From Atrichornis clamosus (taxonomy: Eukaryota > Chordata > Aves > Passeriformes > Menuridae): a DNA stretch of 64,000 bases. The notes beneath the pieces are model-generated. The model did no database searches and was not told the DNA's origin. It saw only the letters and a list, made by a program, of their open reading frames with translations. The stretch covers positions 1-64,000 of the forward strand of contig WBMZ01003378.1 of NCBI GenBank assembly GCA_013400975.1. The letters are read 5' to 3'. This document shows positions 25,801-39,714 of the stretch, one piece after another (position 1 is the first letter of the stretch; each line of letters starts with the position of its first letter). Both the position numbers and the translations under genes were made by a program.

Positions 25801-28800
25801 ATACCCTATAGACAAGGCAAGCCTACATTTCCATGATAAATGGGGAGTATCCATAATAGGGATAACAGCTGCTTAAAATTCCAATTATAATAAAAATGGG
25901 TTTGTCCATGAATTATGTATTCAGCTATAGTTTGCTATATTTGATTGTTTCTAACAGCAATTAATAATACTCCCTTTAAAAAGAGCAGGATGTGCAGCAG
26001 TTACAGATAGAGAAAGCATTCATTCTGTGTATACCTCAGCCTCCCAGAGGGAGATTGGGGTGCTCAAGGAATGTAGGGTGGGGTGGCCTGTGGCTTCCCC
26101 TCAGCCCTGGCTGTTAGATTAGCCCCGAATTGCTCTTTCTGCTGCCATTTTTAGTGATTTGGTATCAGCAGCTACAGACCCTGGGGAGATAAGCCAGGGG
26201 CACGTGAGCTCTGCAGGGCCCTCGTTCTGGGGCAGGACTATATCAGTGTGGCAGCTGTTCTGGGATGGGGAAGGTATGTGACAGTTCAGGGCAAGCTCCA
26301 ACAAATGGCACCCACTCCCAAAAATCGGGCTCCTAACAGAACTGCCCCCGAAAGGCTGTTTTCATTCAAGGATTTCAGTGTTACACCCAACATTTGTGTT
26401 GAAACCTGAGTTTCTGCAGTGTGAAATGAAATAACGTGGGTGTGTTGTCAGGAAATATATTTGGGGGTCTGTAATAAACACTAAAGCATTACCCAGTAAG
26501 GATCTGTTGATGTACATAATCTATAGCACTGACTCATCACTGCTGTTTTAACCAAAGATAGTTCAGTCTGTTCCCAAGCTTCAAATAAGAGGTTTCAACT
26601 TAAGGACAAGACTTACGCCAGATGTAACTTTGTAGGTTATAAACTATCAGTCATAACTCATATAAAATACATGGAAATGTTTGTGCTTTATGTTAGAAAG
26701 TATTGATTTGTGTACACACAGTCACAGATCTAGTGTAAAACTGATGCAGTTATGTGGCTGAGATAACCTGTTAGCAATTAGGATTTTGAGTAGGTAAGAA
26801 CACATAAACAAGACTTCATTAATAGCAGAAAATTCCCAGAGTGTGCCACACGTCCTTCTAGCCGGTGATCCACCCTGGAATCCACAGTGCCTGGAGGGAA
26901 CCCCCTGTAGGTCCTGCAAGGGACACACAGAGATCATCCTGGTTGCTCATCATGGGATCATTCCGGTCACACACACTGTGCATTCACAGGAATAAAAATG
27001 CCAAGGAGGAAGGAGCAGTTGTGCTGCCTGACTATGGGGTGTGTAGTCCATGAAAGAGGAGAGTTTTGTGGGCTGAATCCACCCTCTTGTTTCTATTCCC
27101 CAGTTCCCTGAGCAAGGCCATGTCAGGCAAATCACATTTTACCTGTGACAATTTGATGTGTTTGGGGATTAGTTCTGTACATCCACATTTCCAGCTTTTG
27201 CCCACAACATTTATCATGTTGGGACACTAAGCTCAGATGTTCTAATAAATGTAATGATTTTTTTTTCATCTAAACTGTTCCTGAGCCATCACTGCTTTGC
27301 TGCTGCCAGTGTGAGCCGCTAAGCATGAAATACTGTCCACAGCTACAGAATATTCTCATTAAACTATCATTCTCAGAGATGCAGTGGATAAAAAGCTATA
27401 TTGTTGGTTTTTCAACAAAAATACAATCAGTATTTCAGTGCAAACATTCAAAGACGTAATGAAAAGCTGCTGTAACAACAATTCTCCCTGCGTAGCTGCT
27501 GTTGGGGGGTTGAATGTGCCATTTGTAAGGTTTAAATTGCTTTTGCAGTCAAGTGTTGTAATCCATTAGTGATAAGAAAAGGTATTTGTCTATCGGTCGT
27601 GGTTAACTGCATTCCTTGTATTAGAAACAATTTAGTCTCTTACGTGAACCCAGCGCAGGAAATTGTTTAGAGAGTCTGGCTGCAGAGCTGGAAAAAGAGC
27701 AGCTCGTGCTCCCTTCCCCCAGCAGAAATGTGATGGATAACTCAACTCTGACAGCCAGCAACTTAACCTTTAGGAGTGTTGCACAGAGCAGCACTACAGA
27801 CTTTTCCACAGAGGATTTCAGCTCCTTCCGAGCAAAGTTGTGTAGGAAAAGCTTTGCAGCTCTTCCTGGGATTTTTCTGTTAAAACAGTGATGTTCCTTT
27901 GCCTGTTAAACCATGTTGGCTCATTATTTTTTTAGATAATACCATTCTTTAAAAAAAAATCTAGATCTGTGGATAAATGGATAAAGACTAGGATTTGATT
28001 TTTGTAAATGGGAATTGCAGTTTCCCTGGAAAAGCAAGCTCCCAGATCAGATTTGCTGCCAGCCACATTGCTTTTCTCTGGGTTTTGGAAGAGTGTTTGC
28101 TAAATATTATCAACTTTGGCTAAACATCAGCAGTGCACCAGTACATTTCCTTGGGTTTCTCTTTGCTCTGTAAAGAAGCTGACAAATGTTGCACCAGAGC
28201 TCTAAGATGTGATCTAAGACAGCAAAGCATGATGCATATTACATGTCACAGACTCATGGAAATCAGATAGCAAACATATCAGATGCTGGCATTGAGCCCC
28301 ATACTGGCACTGGACTGGCACACTGATCATCTTGGTCACTGCCTAAATGCAGGATTATGCATCACTTTAGGGTCCATATATACAGCCCACGTACAAAGCA
28401 AGATATTTCTAAATATTTTAAAGCAGTATTTCAAGCGCTGCACCCTTTATGATTGTAATGCAGTCATCTCCTTATATATTTTTTTGTTACAAATAAGCTT
28501 AATTTTGTGAGGAGCTGTTCCCCCAGGAGAGCAGGGGCAGCAGCCTGTCAGGGGCTGGTCTCACCCTATCCTAAAACCCAAAGCAGCTTCCTGTGGGATT
28601 GAAGAGCTGCAGCTGTTCCAGTGAGTTCAAGATGTGTCTACAAAGCTTTAGCGCCTAAGTAAAAGCTGCAGCCATCGGGTTGGACAACACCTGATGCTTT
28701 ACATAGGATCCCTGTGTTCTGCTGGCTAAAATAATCCATGCTGAGGAGGAATTTTGTGGGTTTCCAGGGGCTCACTCTCTGCTGGCAGCCTTTACTTTGT

Positions 28801-31070
28801 CCTGTAAAACAGAGGAATTGGCAGAGGCACTGAAATATGAATATTGCAGAAGAGTCAGCTTTCCCACCTAATGTATTTGGCAGGAGGAGCCCTGAACTAC
28901 AGGGAAGGGCGGCTAAACCCCTGGAGAAGGAGGGATAACAGTCCTAGGAAAACAAGCAGTGAAAGAGGAGACAAACTGCATTACATCAGGGTTACTTGTT
29001 TATCAGACGAGCTGCACAACTTCAGCTCCTGATTCCTGAGGAAGGGAACAGAGGCTGTGCCAGGACCATGTCTCCCTTACAAAGGCTGAGCGCGTGGCCA
29101 CGCAGCGATAGCGTGTTCTTCACAGCAAACAATCACATTAATACCAACGTCTTTCTTGTGGAAAGTGTTTGGAGATCATACATCATTGCTGACATGAATA
29201 CTTCCTGCTATCCTGCTGCCAGGGTGCTCCCAGCAAAGCCTGCAAGAGGCAGTGAGGCGTTTGGTGCTGGTGCTCTCAGCAGAGTGGGAGGGCAGCAGTG
29301 CCACAGCACCCGAGAGGGTCACGTTTCTCTCCTGGTTTTAATCTGCGTTCATCTGACAGTGATTCTGACTTGTTTCCATTGAGCAGAACCGCATGTTTGG
29401 TTTTCAGCAGCACATGAAAAAGTCAGGGCACTGTTCACGAGCTGAAATGCCTCCACAGAGAGGGAAAGGACGATGCTCCATCTGCCCCACCACTCGTTAT
29501 TTGTCTTCAAAGACTGGGTTAGATTTACTGCAGCTGTCCATCAGCTCCAAGCATTTACTCCATTTTTTCCTCCTCTTTGTAAATCACATCCATCAAATCT
29601 GCTGCTGTCAGGCAGATAGTAAAAGGTACCTCCCCCCTGAAGGGCCTCTCCAGCTGAAAGCAAAACAAGCACCTGATAATCCACAGGAAACCCTGCAGTG
29701 TGTCAGGTCAGAACAACCAGAGGGAATCCACAGGCCGGAACTCCAGGGTGCTCAGTCCAACCAAGACCAGTTCACAGGAGCATCCCTTCCTTGCCTAAAA
29801 TGGGAACAGTTTGTCCAGACTCCTAACACTTAATTCCACACAATCCCCGCTCAGTATTTATATTTTGCCTCCCTGCTTCAGGTAATGCAGTAAAATACTG
29901 ATCCAGCATCTGCTCTGTGTGCAGCTGAGAGCTGTCTTTGGTTTCAGGCAGTCTCTGCCTCCACAGCCATAAATCAAGGAACAGACCAAGTTTTGTCCTT
30001 GCATGGAAGGTCTAAACTCTGAGGGACAGCCCTCACTGGATGCTGAGCCTGATGCAGGTTCACAGGTATTTGACAATTTGCATTCTGCTTTAGATTACAT
30101 TTGTTCTCACATCTGTTCCCACAGAAAGGGGGACTGGAATTGGATACTTGGTGCTCACCTGACAGATAAAATATCCTCCAAGCTGTAAACAGAAAGCCTG
30201 TTCAGATTTTTGCCATAAATAAAGTTGTAAGCAACAGTAACTATAGGAGGGCAGACTTCAGGCTCCGTGCTGTAAATGCTGTCAGATGCAAAAAATAGTT
30301 TCTGTATTTTATACAAGGTATTAGACTATCAAGATGTGATTACAAGGCATACGTTTTTCTGGAAGCCTATTTATGTGCAGCTGAACAGTACTTTTGATTC
30401 ATGAAGCTCCTTTTTTATATAAAATGCAGTTTGGCAAGCTTTAGCACTTAGTTAACTAATTCCCACCAGAAATACTGAAAGCATGGTTTCCATTTATAGC
30501 AAAAGGGATTAGGCTGATTTAGAAATACAGTATGTTGACAGTACTATTTAAAAGCATATGGACAATTTGCTCCTTTCTTCTCCATGACAAAAATGAGTGG
30601 TAACCATCAAATTCTGTGCATCAGAGCACTAGCCTCTCTGTTTTGTCAAGATCAGTGTAATCTTTTCCAGTTGTAAAATCGAATCCAAAGTAGCCTGATT
30701 TATTGTTCTTTGCTCTCCTCAAAAGGCATCTCCACAGCCCTTTCTAGGGAAAATTAGTGTAAATCACTGCAAGAAGGCTTCCAGAACATGACTTTGATTG
30801 GTACAATAGTTCCCAACACTATTATTTAATTGCAAGTATTTGATGATGATTTTCTATTAATTGCACAAGTTTATGCTAGTATAACTCCACACTCAAGAAA
30901 TCTATGACAGTATAATGCAAGAGGAGAAGAATTATGTTTTGTTTGTTACTCACATATGTCTTGTTGGAGCCTCTGTAATTATTCTATTTGGGCTTTATGC
31001 AAAGAAGTGTCTCAGAATCCTGCAGTAGAACAGAAACAATCCCAGCACAAAAGATGCACATCTGTACTTA

Positions 31071-31142
31071 AATCACAGAATTGGGCAGGTTGGAAGGGAC
31101 CACAGGGATCCTTTCTGGTCCAGCCTCCCTGCTCCAGCAGGG
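31071..31142 (-). mobile_element. CR1 LINE 3'-end fragment
   Basis: The segment begins AATCACAGAATTGGGCAGGT, followed by TGGAAGGGACCACAGGGATC, TGGTCCAGCCTCCCTGCTCC and AGCAGGG. This is the typical reverse complement of an avian CR1 3' end. The TCCAGCC(T)CCCTGCTCCAGCAGGG form resembles subfamilies I associate with songbirds and other neoavians, from memory only. It is 5'-truncated and on the minus strand. Confidence 0.85.
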
Positions 31143-34100
31143 AAATGTGTGTACACAGTGTGCCCTTAGAGAATGACATAAAAGTATTCGTAATTAATAG
31201 AGAAAATAGATCAATTGATAGTGATTTGTTAAGGATCCTAGGCACAAGCCTGCCCTTTGAAAAGTCCTGATTGCCCAGCAAGTATATAAATGTTCTTACT
31301 TGACACAGGAATACATCCAACACTGATGTAGTAACTGCAGGAAAAGCTGCCACTGTCACAGGGGACAGCAGGCTGTCACACCCATCCTTTGGCTGCCAGC
31401 CACCAAGGGATGCAAGCTGCAGTAAAGCCCAGGATTTTCATAGAGGCACCAAAAATAAGGTATCAGAGCAAGAAATTATGCTGTGAATCCTCCCCCTGAG
31501 ACATTTAGATTTGAGTCAAACAGCTGCACAATTTCATATTCACAAAGCCCAACAAAAATAGATATACACAGTGGTAACAGAGTCAAAGGGAGAAGTGGGA
31601 GGATCCATGAGCAAACTTTTGAGTCCTGTGTGAACAGTAATATTTCTTACAGAATGTGCACTGAAATGGAAAATGCAGCCCCCCAACAAGCAGGGACTGA
31701 AATAACTCCCGCCTGAAGTCAGTGAAACCTTGTGTGCCAACACCATCTGATTTCACAGCGATCTGCAGTCACTCTCTTCAGCCATTTGCTGACTGCAGTG
31801 CATTATAGTGAATGAATAACACTGATATTTTCTTGAAGATATGGTAGACTAATGCCATGAATACTTTTGTTAATGATCCAGAACATTCACAGTCTGTTTT
31901 AATTATTTCACCTCCTTTGTACATCTCAATTATTAAAATAAGCAAAAGTTGCTAAAAAGTGTTAGGAACAAAGCTTAAGCATGAAAAAGCAATATACTAT
32001 TACAGAAGATTGTGAACAACAGCTCCGTGCTCTCAGCAGCCATCCAGAAAACATTTGGTTGCCAACAGTTCAGTGATTCATGAAAATCACACTTGCATCT
32101 GAAATCAGTGTTTGGCTGAGGCCCCAGGCAGGTGGTACCACCCTGTCAGATGTAACACACAGAAGGATTCCAGAGCATTTCAGGACAGTGCTGTTTGAAA
32201 TGAAACAGTTCAATCTGGGGCTTCTTGGTCCTCAGGTATTGATGATTTTGGCACTGTACTGACTAAAAAAATCCATACTTTTTATATTGCTGCACCTCTG
32301 ATGGGGAGACCTAAAAATAAGTGTTTTGGAGCAGGAGAAATTTAACACAACAGAACCCTCTGTTTTCTCTCTTATTGTTACCTGCTGCAAATTATGGTAA
32401 TACGAGCATCAAAACCGGGAAATACTGAATGATTAAGCCAATACAGAAACTATGTCAGAAGACAAATTTAATCCAGACAGGTGTATGGCAAAATGACTCA
32501 AACCTTCCCTTGCTAGCAAATGTCAAGTGAAGATAATTTACATTCCCTTTGAGCAGAGCTATTGGATGTTTTACTCTTTAGAAGTGGCCAGGTGGAGAAA
32601 TATCCCCAAGACAAAAATGCTGTGCATCCAAACTGCTCCACGAAGTGCCACCTGCACAGAAATAAGCTTTCTAATGTTCACACTCCCCGTCTCTCATGGA
32701 AGCAACTCGAGGCAAGTTTAGGTCTGCATTATTAAACATCAGTCTGGTTACAATCAAGCTCCAGAGTCCCTGAAATTCCTGAGCAACTGTCCCCAGGTAA
32801 ACCAGCTGTTGACCACCAGATGTGTCACAGGCACTGTTAGATAACACACACAGGCAAAAAGATACACATGTGCACACATCCTGAACATGACTTTCGGAGC
32901 AGTGTTTTTATGGTTTAGTACTTTCCCAAAATAGATGCATACATCTGCAGGCTTGAAATATCTCACCCTTAGGAGTTTTTTAAAAATACATATAATCATG
33001 CCACATTTTTGAGAAAAAGTCCTTCCTATTGTGGGATCTTACTGCACTCAACTTTGTTATGGGTACATGAGCGTCTCCAGGGCCAAGCACACCGAAATAA
33101 TTGTAATCCAATTGTGCTGAAATATTTAAGGGCATTTGTTGCTGTAAGAACATTTCATTTGACTCAATCAAGACGCACAGCCAGAATGTTTTCAGAAATA
33201 AAAGTTACGGCTTTTGTCCAGCTCCCGTACAAGTAAATGGCCAGGCTGTCATCTTTTAGTTGGGCTTGGACTGGGCTCTGCATGGTGCTGCCTGGGTCAG
33301 GGAACAATTGGTGGTGGTGTTAAATAAAAGGAGTTATCAGTTTTAAGAGCAATTTACACAAAGTGCACAGCTAGGTGTCGTAGTAAGGTGGTTCACTCTG
33401 CCAGGCAGGTATCCAGGAACAGCAAGAAATGACATTTCAGCTTTCCCTGTCATTCACTGCCCAAAGTACTGGGCTTTTACCACCCCTTCCATCCTCCTGG
33501 TGGCTAAACATACTCTCCCCTGTAGGTGTTACTATTAATTTCGAGACATGGAAGCACAATTTGCATCAGCAAAACCTTTGACTCCCATAAATCACATTTT
33601 GGCAGTTTGGTGTTGATGGTGACTAAAACATATTTGTTGGTTGCACAGAACTAATCTGAAGAGCACAGAGTTGGGTTCCTGATGTCTCCTGTGATGAGGC
33701 CTGTATTCATACAAAAGCCCCCTCAGTCCGTGGCCCAGTAGGCCACACTTTGATTGATACAACAGTGATATACAAGTGTATCTTTGCAGGTTTTAACTAT
33801 TAATTTCCTGATTTTTGGTTATTTCATTTTATGAAGGGTTTCTAAGTTGCCTTTGCTTTGGTTTTGACCTACTGGCAATTAGGACTTGATTCATTACTTC
33901 ATAATAGGAATAAAGAGGGGAAAAGGACTCTCTTAGCAGAAGTTTATAAAGTTAGAACTGCTAAAAACAAGGAAAAAAATTACAGCACAGCTACAAGTGA
34001 ATAAAAAATGCTAAACCTTTCATCTATGGCAATTGAGTGTTTTCTAAGTAGGGACACAAGGCCTGTAGGATGATCTGAACACTTCTACTATAGTTAGGAT

Positions 34101-37100
34101 TTGAGAACTGTATCCTGAAATTTTACTGATGAAGTCCTGCTCTCAGTATTCACCTCTGCTAGTAGAGATCAAGGATAAATTGTGACCACATGGTCCATCT
34201 TCCTCTTGAAGTCAGAGAGAGGAAACGTGCCGGAAATCAGCTCAGAAAGAGCCGGTGAAATATTTCCAGATTTTCTAACCCAAGGCTGATGATCCAGTTC
34301 CAAGTAAAGATAATGCAAATATTATAAACACAAACCAGCTGCTTTCCTTAAGCCAGCACAATGTTTTCTTTCAGAAATGGGCCAAAAAGCTGAGCATGGT
34401 GAAGGATGAGTTTGCAGTGTTAGTTTTGAATCAACTGTCATCTGTGGGGAACTCGTTATTTAAAAATCATTGCAGCTTAAGGCTTGAATAAAAATGTTTT
34501 CAAATTACACTTCAGAAGCTCCATTAAGTGACACTGCGCTGTCCTCAGTAGTTCGTGTGTGGTTGTGTGTGTTCTAACAAACCCACTAACACTCCTTGAC
34601 ATGTCAGTTGTCTTTCTGGCATTATCTAAAGCACACCAGACTGGCCTGTGAGAAAATCTAATCATAATTATTCAGCAGAATATGCTTTGTCAGCTTCCTG
34701 TTCTCATTTCTGGGGTACCAACTGCATGATGTGAAAGGGCACTGAGTCAAGGTTGCTCAAAGTAAAGTTTTAAGAACTAGAGAAATTGGTTTCACCATTG
34801 GGTGATTGAAATGCAGCTCGTTTTCCACACAGTGGAAGAGCTTAACTCATCCTGTCTTTCCACCTTTTCAAGAAAATAGTTGAATAATTGATAGATTTTT
34901 ATAGCAATAATAAAATTAAAAATGAGTAGTGCATAAATCCCTTATTACTGCCTTTCTCCTCACCTCTAAGACCTGATGTAATGAGTTATTTATAAGATGT
35001 TATTTTATGTTTCCTGACCTAAATGGCTGCATAATCTTAGTGTTACTACACTGTAATTTGGTACATGGTCACAAACTATATTTTTGTGGTATGTAGAGTG
35101 CCATCTAAATGAAGTAAAGCACAGCTGGCACTGGCTGCATGTAAGGAATTAAAGTACAAGCAGCACTGGTATTATTTTTTTAAAATAAATTATTTTTCAG
35201 GTGGTTCGTAGGTGCATCAAGCCTTCTTGTGCAAACATCCATCAGTGCTTACCATTACTTAGTTCAGTAGCTGATCAAGGATTCTGAAAATCTAGATCAT
35301 ACTTCCAATTGTATATCGTTCAAATTTCAAAATTACCTTATTGAGCAACATTGAAACAAAACCTACAGGGTGATTTAGAGCCAATCCCAGTGTAGGGCAA
35401 AGTTTTACTGTGGAAAACAATCAAGACCCTGAATGTTGGCTAAGAAACAGGATGAATAATCCAATACGGTGGGGACATCAGTATAAAATTAATGAAGATG
35501 CTGAGATTGACCACCAAGGGATGTTTATACACACAAAACTTTTTGTCATCATACGATATTCAAACAACCAAAGAGCTCTCATAGGTGATAATTTTAAATA
35601 CTGGGAAGTGGATATACTACAACTGCACTGTATTGCTGTAGAGCAGAAGAGATCCCTCAAGCACTAATATCACCAGTAAATGGGAAAAGCTGATTTCCAC
35701 AAGTCTCTGCCCTCACAGAACAGCAAACAGCACTGAATACACACCTCGTTAACAAACCACAGTCTGTTCTAATTTAGGCCCGTGCATACAGCACTGGAGC
35801 AGTTCCAGATTTGTATCTGTAATTGATAGCAGAATTTGGATAGTGTGTGTACACACACATTTATATAACATAAGCTTTCCTCCCACTACTGTATACAAGG
35901 CTTTCCGAATAAGAAAACTCCTTAACAATACATACACTTTTCATTACAGATTTTTTTTTCACTTAATCAACCCTGAATTACATTAACTTCTGTAATCCAA
36001 AATAATTGATTCTCCCTCGATAATCAGGGTTCAGATTTACGTTTCTGGACTGTTTGCTTGCAGTGTTTTGTACCTTATCTTGGGAAGTACTTCAGAGGGC
36101 CAGCAGTGAGCAATTACAGTTTACTGTATTTCTGGCTGGATTGTGGCTGGCCTAGGCTGGATATTTGGTTGATGCCTTTTACTCTCCATGCAGTTTCATT
36201 AATGTCTTTCACATGTTAAGAACCCTTTTCATCAGAACATCTCAGCCATGTATAAGGGTGGCTGAGTGATGCTGGCAGTGTTTTTACAGATGGAGATCTA
36301 TTGGTGAGGAGAATGATGCAAGGGGCAGAAGGCAATGCTAGAAACCAGTTTGTGGGATCTTATTTCTGTGCTCCAACCACTGGATTCTCCTGTCTCCGTA
36401 TAGATTTAAAGGATTAGTTGTAAGCTAAGTCAGTTTTACCAAATGCATTCAAGTTGCCCTGGCTATTTTTGCTGTGTTCAGAAATAAGCAGCAACATCCA
36501 ATAATTTAGTGGCAGGGAAACCACAATAAAGATCCTTGTGCGTTCAGACAGTGCTGGTTCGATGCTCTGGGGAGTATTTGGCAATGCTGTCAGTAATTTT
36601 ATCATCCACAAAGTGATTCATCTGTAAACCAGTGGCAAGGGCCACATAATGGTCCCCCTTGTTCAGGAGGAAGGGAGGAAGAGGATGATTTTAGCAGTTT
36701 GAGAGGGGCAGTTCATAGACTGAAACCTCATGGAAATGCCTAAAGCAAATTATCACTCTTTCTTCCACAGTGATCTCTGGCAACTTGAACAGCCCCTTGG
36801 GACTGTGGGCACAAATTAGAGCAAACCTGAATTACCCCAAGTTTTGTCAAGAGCTCAAGCAGCCCCCCCAGACAAAGTGAAAGGGCTGGGGTAGCCTCTC
36901 CTTCCAGGAGAAATCCTCAGCTTAACAGTCCCAAAATGCAATGTCAACCAGAAAGACTTTGATAGGGATTTAACTGTAGGCCTTGAACTGTATCACAGAA
37001 ATGAGCCTTTCCATCCACAAAAGAACACAACCTTTCCCAGATCATTTTTGTGCCCATTGCTTGTCTTCCCTAGCCAAGAGGCTCATTAGGATGCACCCAA

Positions 37101-39464
37101 CATAACAGGCAAAGTGCCAAACCCCAGCACAATTCAACCAGTGACAGCAAGTCTTGACCTGATACAACTAAAATGCAACTTTGATAGCAATGTAAAACAC
37201 CCCATTAAAAATAAAACCACTGCTGATAAAGCAGGGCAGTGATAACAGCGTGTCCTACCGATAGTTCAGAGATCTCCAGGCAGAGCTGAGGCAGAACCAC
37301 GGCGCAGCCAAGAAGCCCAAACCACTCAGAAAGAGAGACAGGCGTGGCTTAGGAAGGGAATAAAGCCCTACAGCTGAGATTAAGCGGATTCTGGGTTTGT
37401 GGGTGTGTGGACGGAGACCCCAGGTGAGCCTGGTCAGGGCCAGCAAGGCCTCTGAGTGCCCTCAGCAGTCCCTGTGTCTCCCAGGGCAGCACAAAGACCC
37501 TTCTATTCATTGGGCACAGTGGCTTTAGGGTCCCAGAGCCACATTGTCAGAGTCTAAATCTGGAGGAACTTTGTTGTGCATGTAAGACCCTTAAAGTGCC
37601 ACATCTTTGCTGTCAAGAAGCAGCACAGCTTTACTTCCCTCGTTCTGTTTTTCACGCACCCCTTGAAGGTGCCGGTCTTTCCGCAAGTGCCACCGATGGC
37701 ATTCCCAAGCTGTGCAGTCCATGTCACCAGCACGATGGCAGCTCCCCTTGGAGACACGAAGGACAGGAATAGCAGGGTTGCTGCAGGTCACTGCACCCCG
37801 TGAAAGTTCACACACCACCTGCTCCTGCCCTGACCCATCAGAAAATAATGATCCTTCAAAAACACGTGGGGTCTGGCCTGGCTCCTTAGGCTCACCAGCT
37901 CTGCCCATCTCACTGACAGCATGGGGCAATAGCCAGTCTGCTGTCACTGGTTATATCATTTTCACAAGTTTTACCTTTTAATTTCACTCCTCATGTATTA
38001 TCATCCCTCTAAAAGACAGAGGCTTCATGTGTAAGGTGGGGGACAGTCTCCATTGACCAGACTCCATCGTTAGGCTGCTGCATTTTTCTCATTCCCTCTT
38101 TGCCTGTCTGGAAGGACTTCCAGCCCTTCCTTCTTCTTGAAAAGGGGGATAAATAGGAGCTTTGTAGGCTTGTCCCAACTCCCTGTACAGACGTATAGGG
38201 TGAGTTGCTGACTTGTCTGTAGGAATTCACCACCATCCGTACCCTCTCTTGACAAAAATACTTGTTTTCTCAAATAAGACTAACAAACCCAGAGAAAATA
38301 CTGTGCTGCGGAAAGGGTGTCTATGTTTTCCTTCTCTTATTGTGAGCTCACTGGTAAAGCTCGAAACACCAGAGCTGGCTGCACTGGCTGTGTAGCAGTT
38401 TGCAGTCCCATGTGTAAGTTCACTTACACTTTTCCTACTTTTGCTTATTATTCTGACAGTAATGAGCCCTGTCCCTCTCCCTGTTCACCCATTTCTGAAA
38501 GCTGTGTTCCAGCCAGGGCCAGATTCTGCTTGTCTTGCTCGACCCGCTGAGCTCCCATCGTGTGAAGAATGGGGTCCCTGTCATGAACTCCCCCCAAAAA
38601 TGCAGCTGTTGGGGTGCAGAGGCAGCCAGGTCCCTGTTCCTCCCCTTCTTTCCCTTCTCCTTGCCGGAGGCAGCCCCGTCTCCCGAGGTGCTGGGCTGCT
38701 GTAACAGGATCTCCCCGCTGCTCACTGCTCTGGACTGTGTTTTTCTTGGCACAGCGCTCCCCGAGACACTTGAAAACAGAAAGCAACTCAAAGCACTCTT
38801 GGCTTCCTTCCTCGCCTCTGCTCCCCCTTTCCTTTCTTGAAACACTTTATGAATAAAATAGCAATATTCTCCCTTAAAAGCGTTGGGTTACAATGTTCAA
38901 ATTTGGATTGCAAGGACTCTATTCAGCGTTCACAAGTGGCAGATGTTTGCAACAAGCACAGCGGGAAAAACCCATCCCAGATTCCTGCAGCGGGAAGTTA
39001 AGGTGCAGCCTCGATTTTTGGTGGAAATATGAACCCCCGTAGATCACTTGCTGCATATTTTAATGGCGTTTAAACATAACCAGATACAATTAATACTTGA
39101 GAAGCAGGGAGCTATTCTGAGCAGCAGGGGCTGAAGGCGCTGGGCTCCACTGAAGAGTTATTCACCATTCACTGAGGAACAGGCTGAAAACAGTCTGCAG
39201 GAAATTAGCTAAAATAACATCTCGCCCAAATGGAATATTTTAATTCATGCTAATACGAAACGCTAAGAAAATATGTGTATCTGTGAAGGATTCCTGTAAG
39301 CACAAAACAAGCGGTGCTTCCCATGCTCCTTTCTCAGCAGGGCTGGTAGTTCCAGAAAATGTGCAGGAATTTTAATCTCTTGTGACTGCAGCACAGTGCT
39401 TGAGTCTATATGGGGGATGGAAAATTTACATGCACCTGGAAGCAAACATAAATCACAGTCAGCC

Positions 39465-39714
39465 CGAGCACTCCGCAGGCTCCGCGGCCTCCTCCGGCCT
39501 TCCACGCACTGCAGCTCATTCCAGGCATTTCCAGGGCTGGAGTATCTGCTGTGTGTTTTTTTTGAATCTCTGCTGCGTGGTTTTTGCACAGCGCCGTTCA
39601 CGCTCACACAGCTTCCAGGGAGTTCAGCTGTTCCCCCGTGCGAGGGGGCAGAGCCGTGGTTTGGCCCAGCCTTCCATGATTTTACCCTCCCTGAGGATCT
39701 GGTCCGTGAAACGG
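39465..39714. promoter_or_regulatory. CpG-dense patch in intron 3 (candidate regulatory element)
   Basis: About 15 CpGs in 250 bases, with a GC-rich start containing TCCGCGGCC. It stands out from the flanking intron. Open frames of about 175 codons cross it on both strands, but the two translated products show no domain I know and mirror each other, as expected for low stop density. Confidence 0.3.

Larger units (their letters stand above)
16837..31070 (+). other. PDZRN3: PDZRN3 intron 3, second segment
   Basis: AT-rich intronic DNA between the first and second CR1 fragments. It holds T/A runs near 17063, 17840, 18098 and 18655, an 18-bp tandem duplication (19797-19830) and no recognised exon. 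A diverged stretch at about 26905-26945 has faint resemblance to a CR1 tail but is too degraded to call. Open frames are short and unconvincing. Confidence 0.85.

Noticed and set aside
26880..26945. Faint CR1 3'-end resemblance (GGTCCTGCAAGGGACA, then AGATCATCCTGG)
   Set aside because: Only scattered words match and the flanking blocks are missing; too degraded to annotate by eye.
28246..28270. TCACAGACTCATGGAA, similar to the first words of an inverted CR1 tail
   Set aside because: The diagnostic GGTTGGAAGGGACC block does not follow.
38435..38856. Cluster of five overlapping open frames on both strands, longest 136 codons
   Set aside because: Multiple frames open at once point to low stop density, not coding. 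No domain or splice support.
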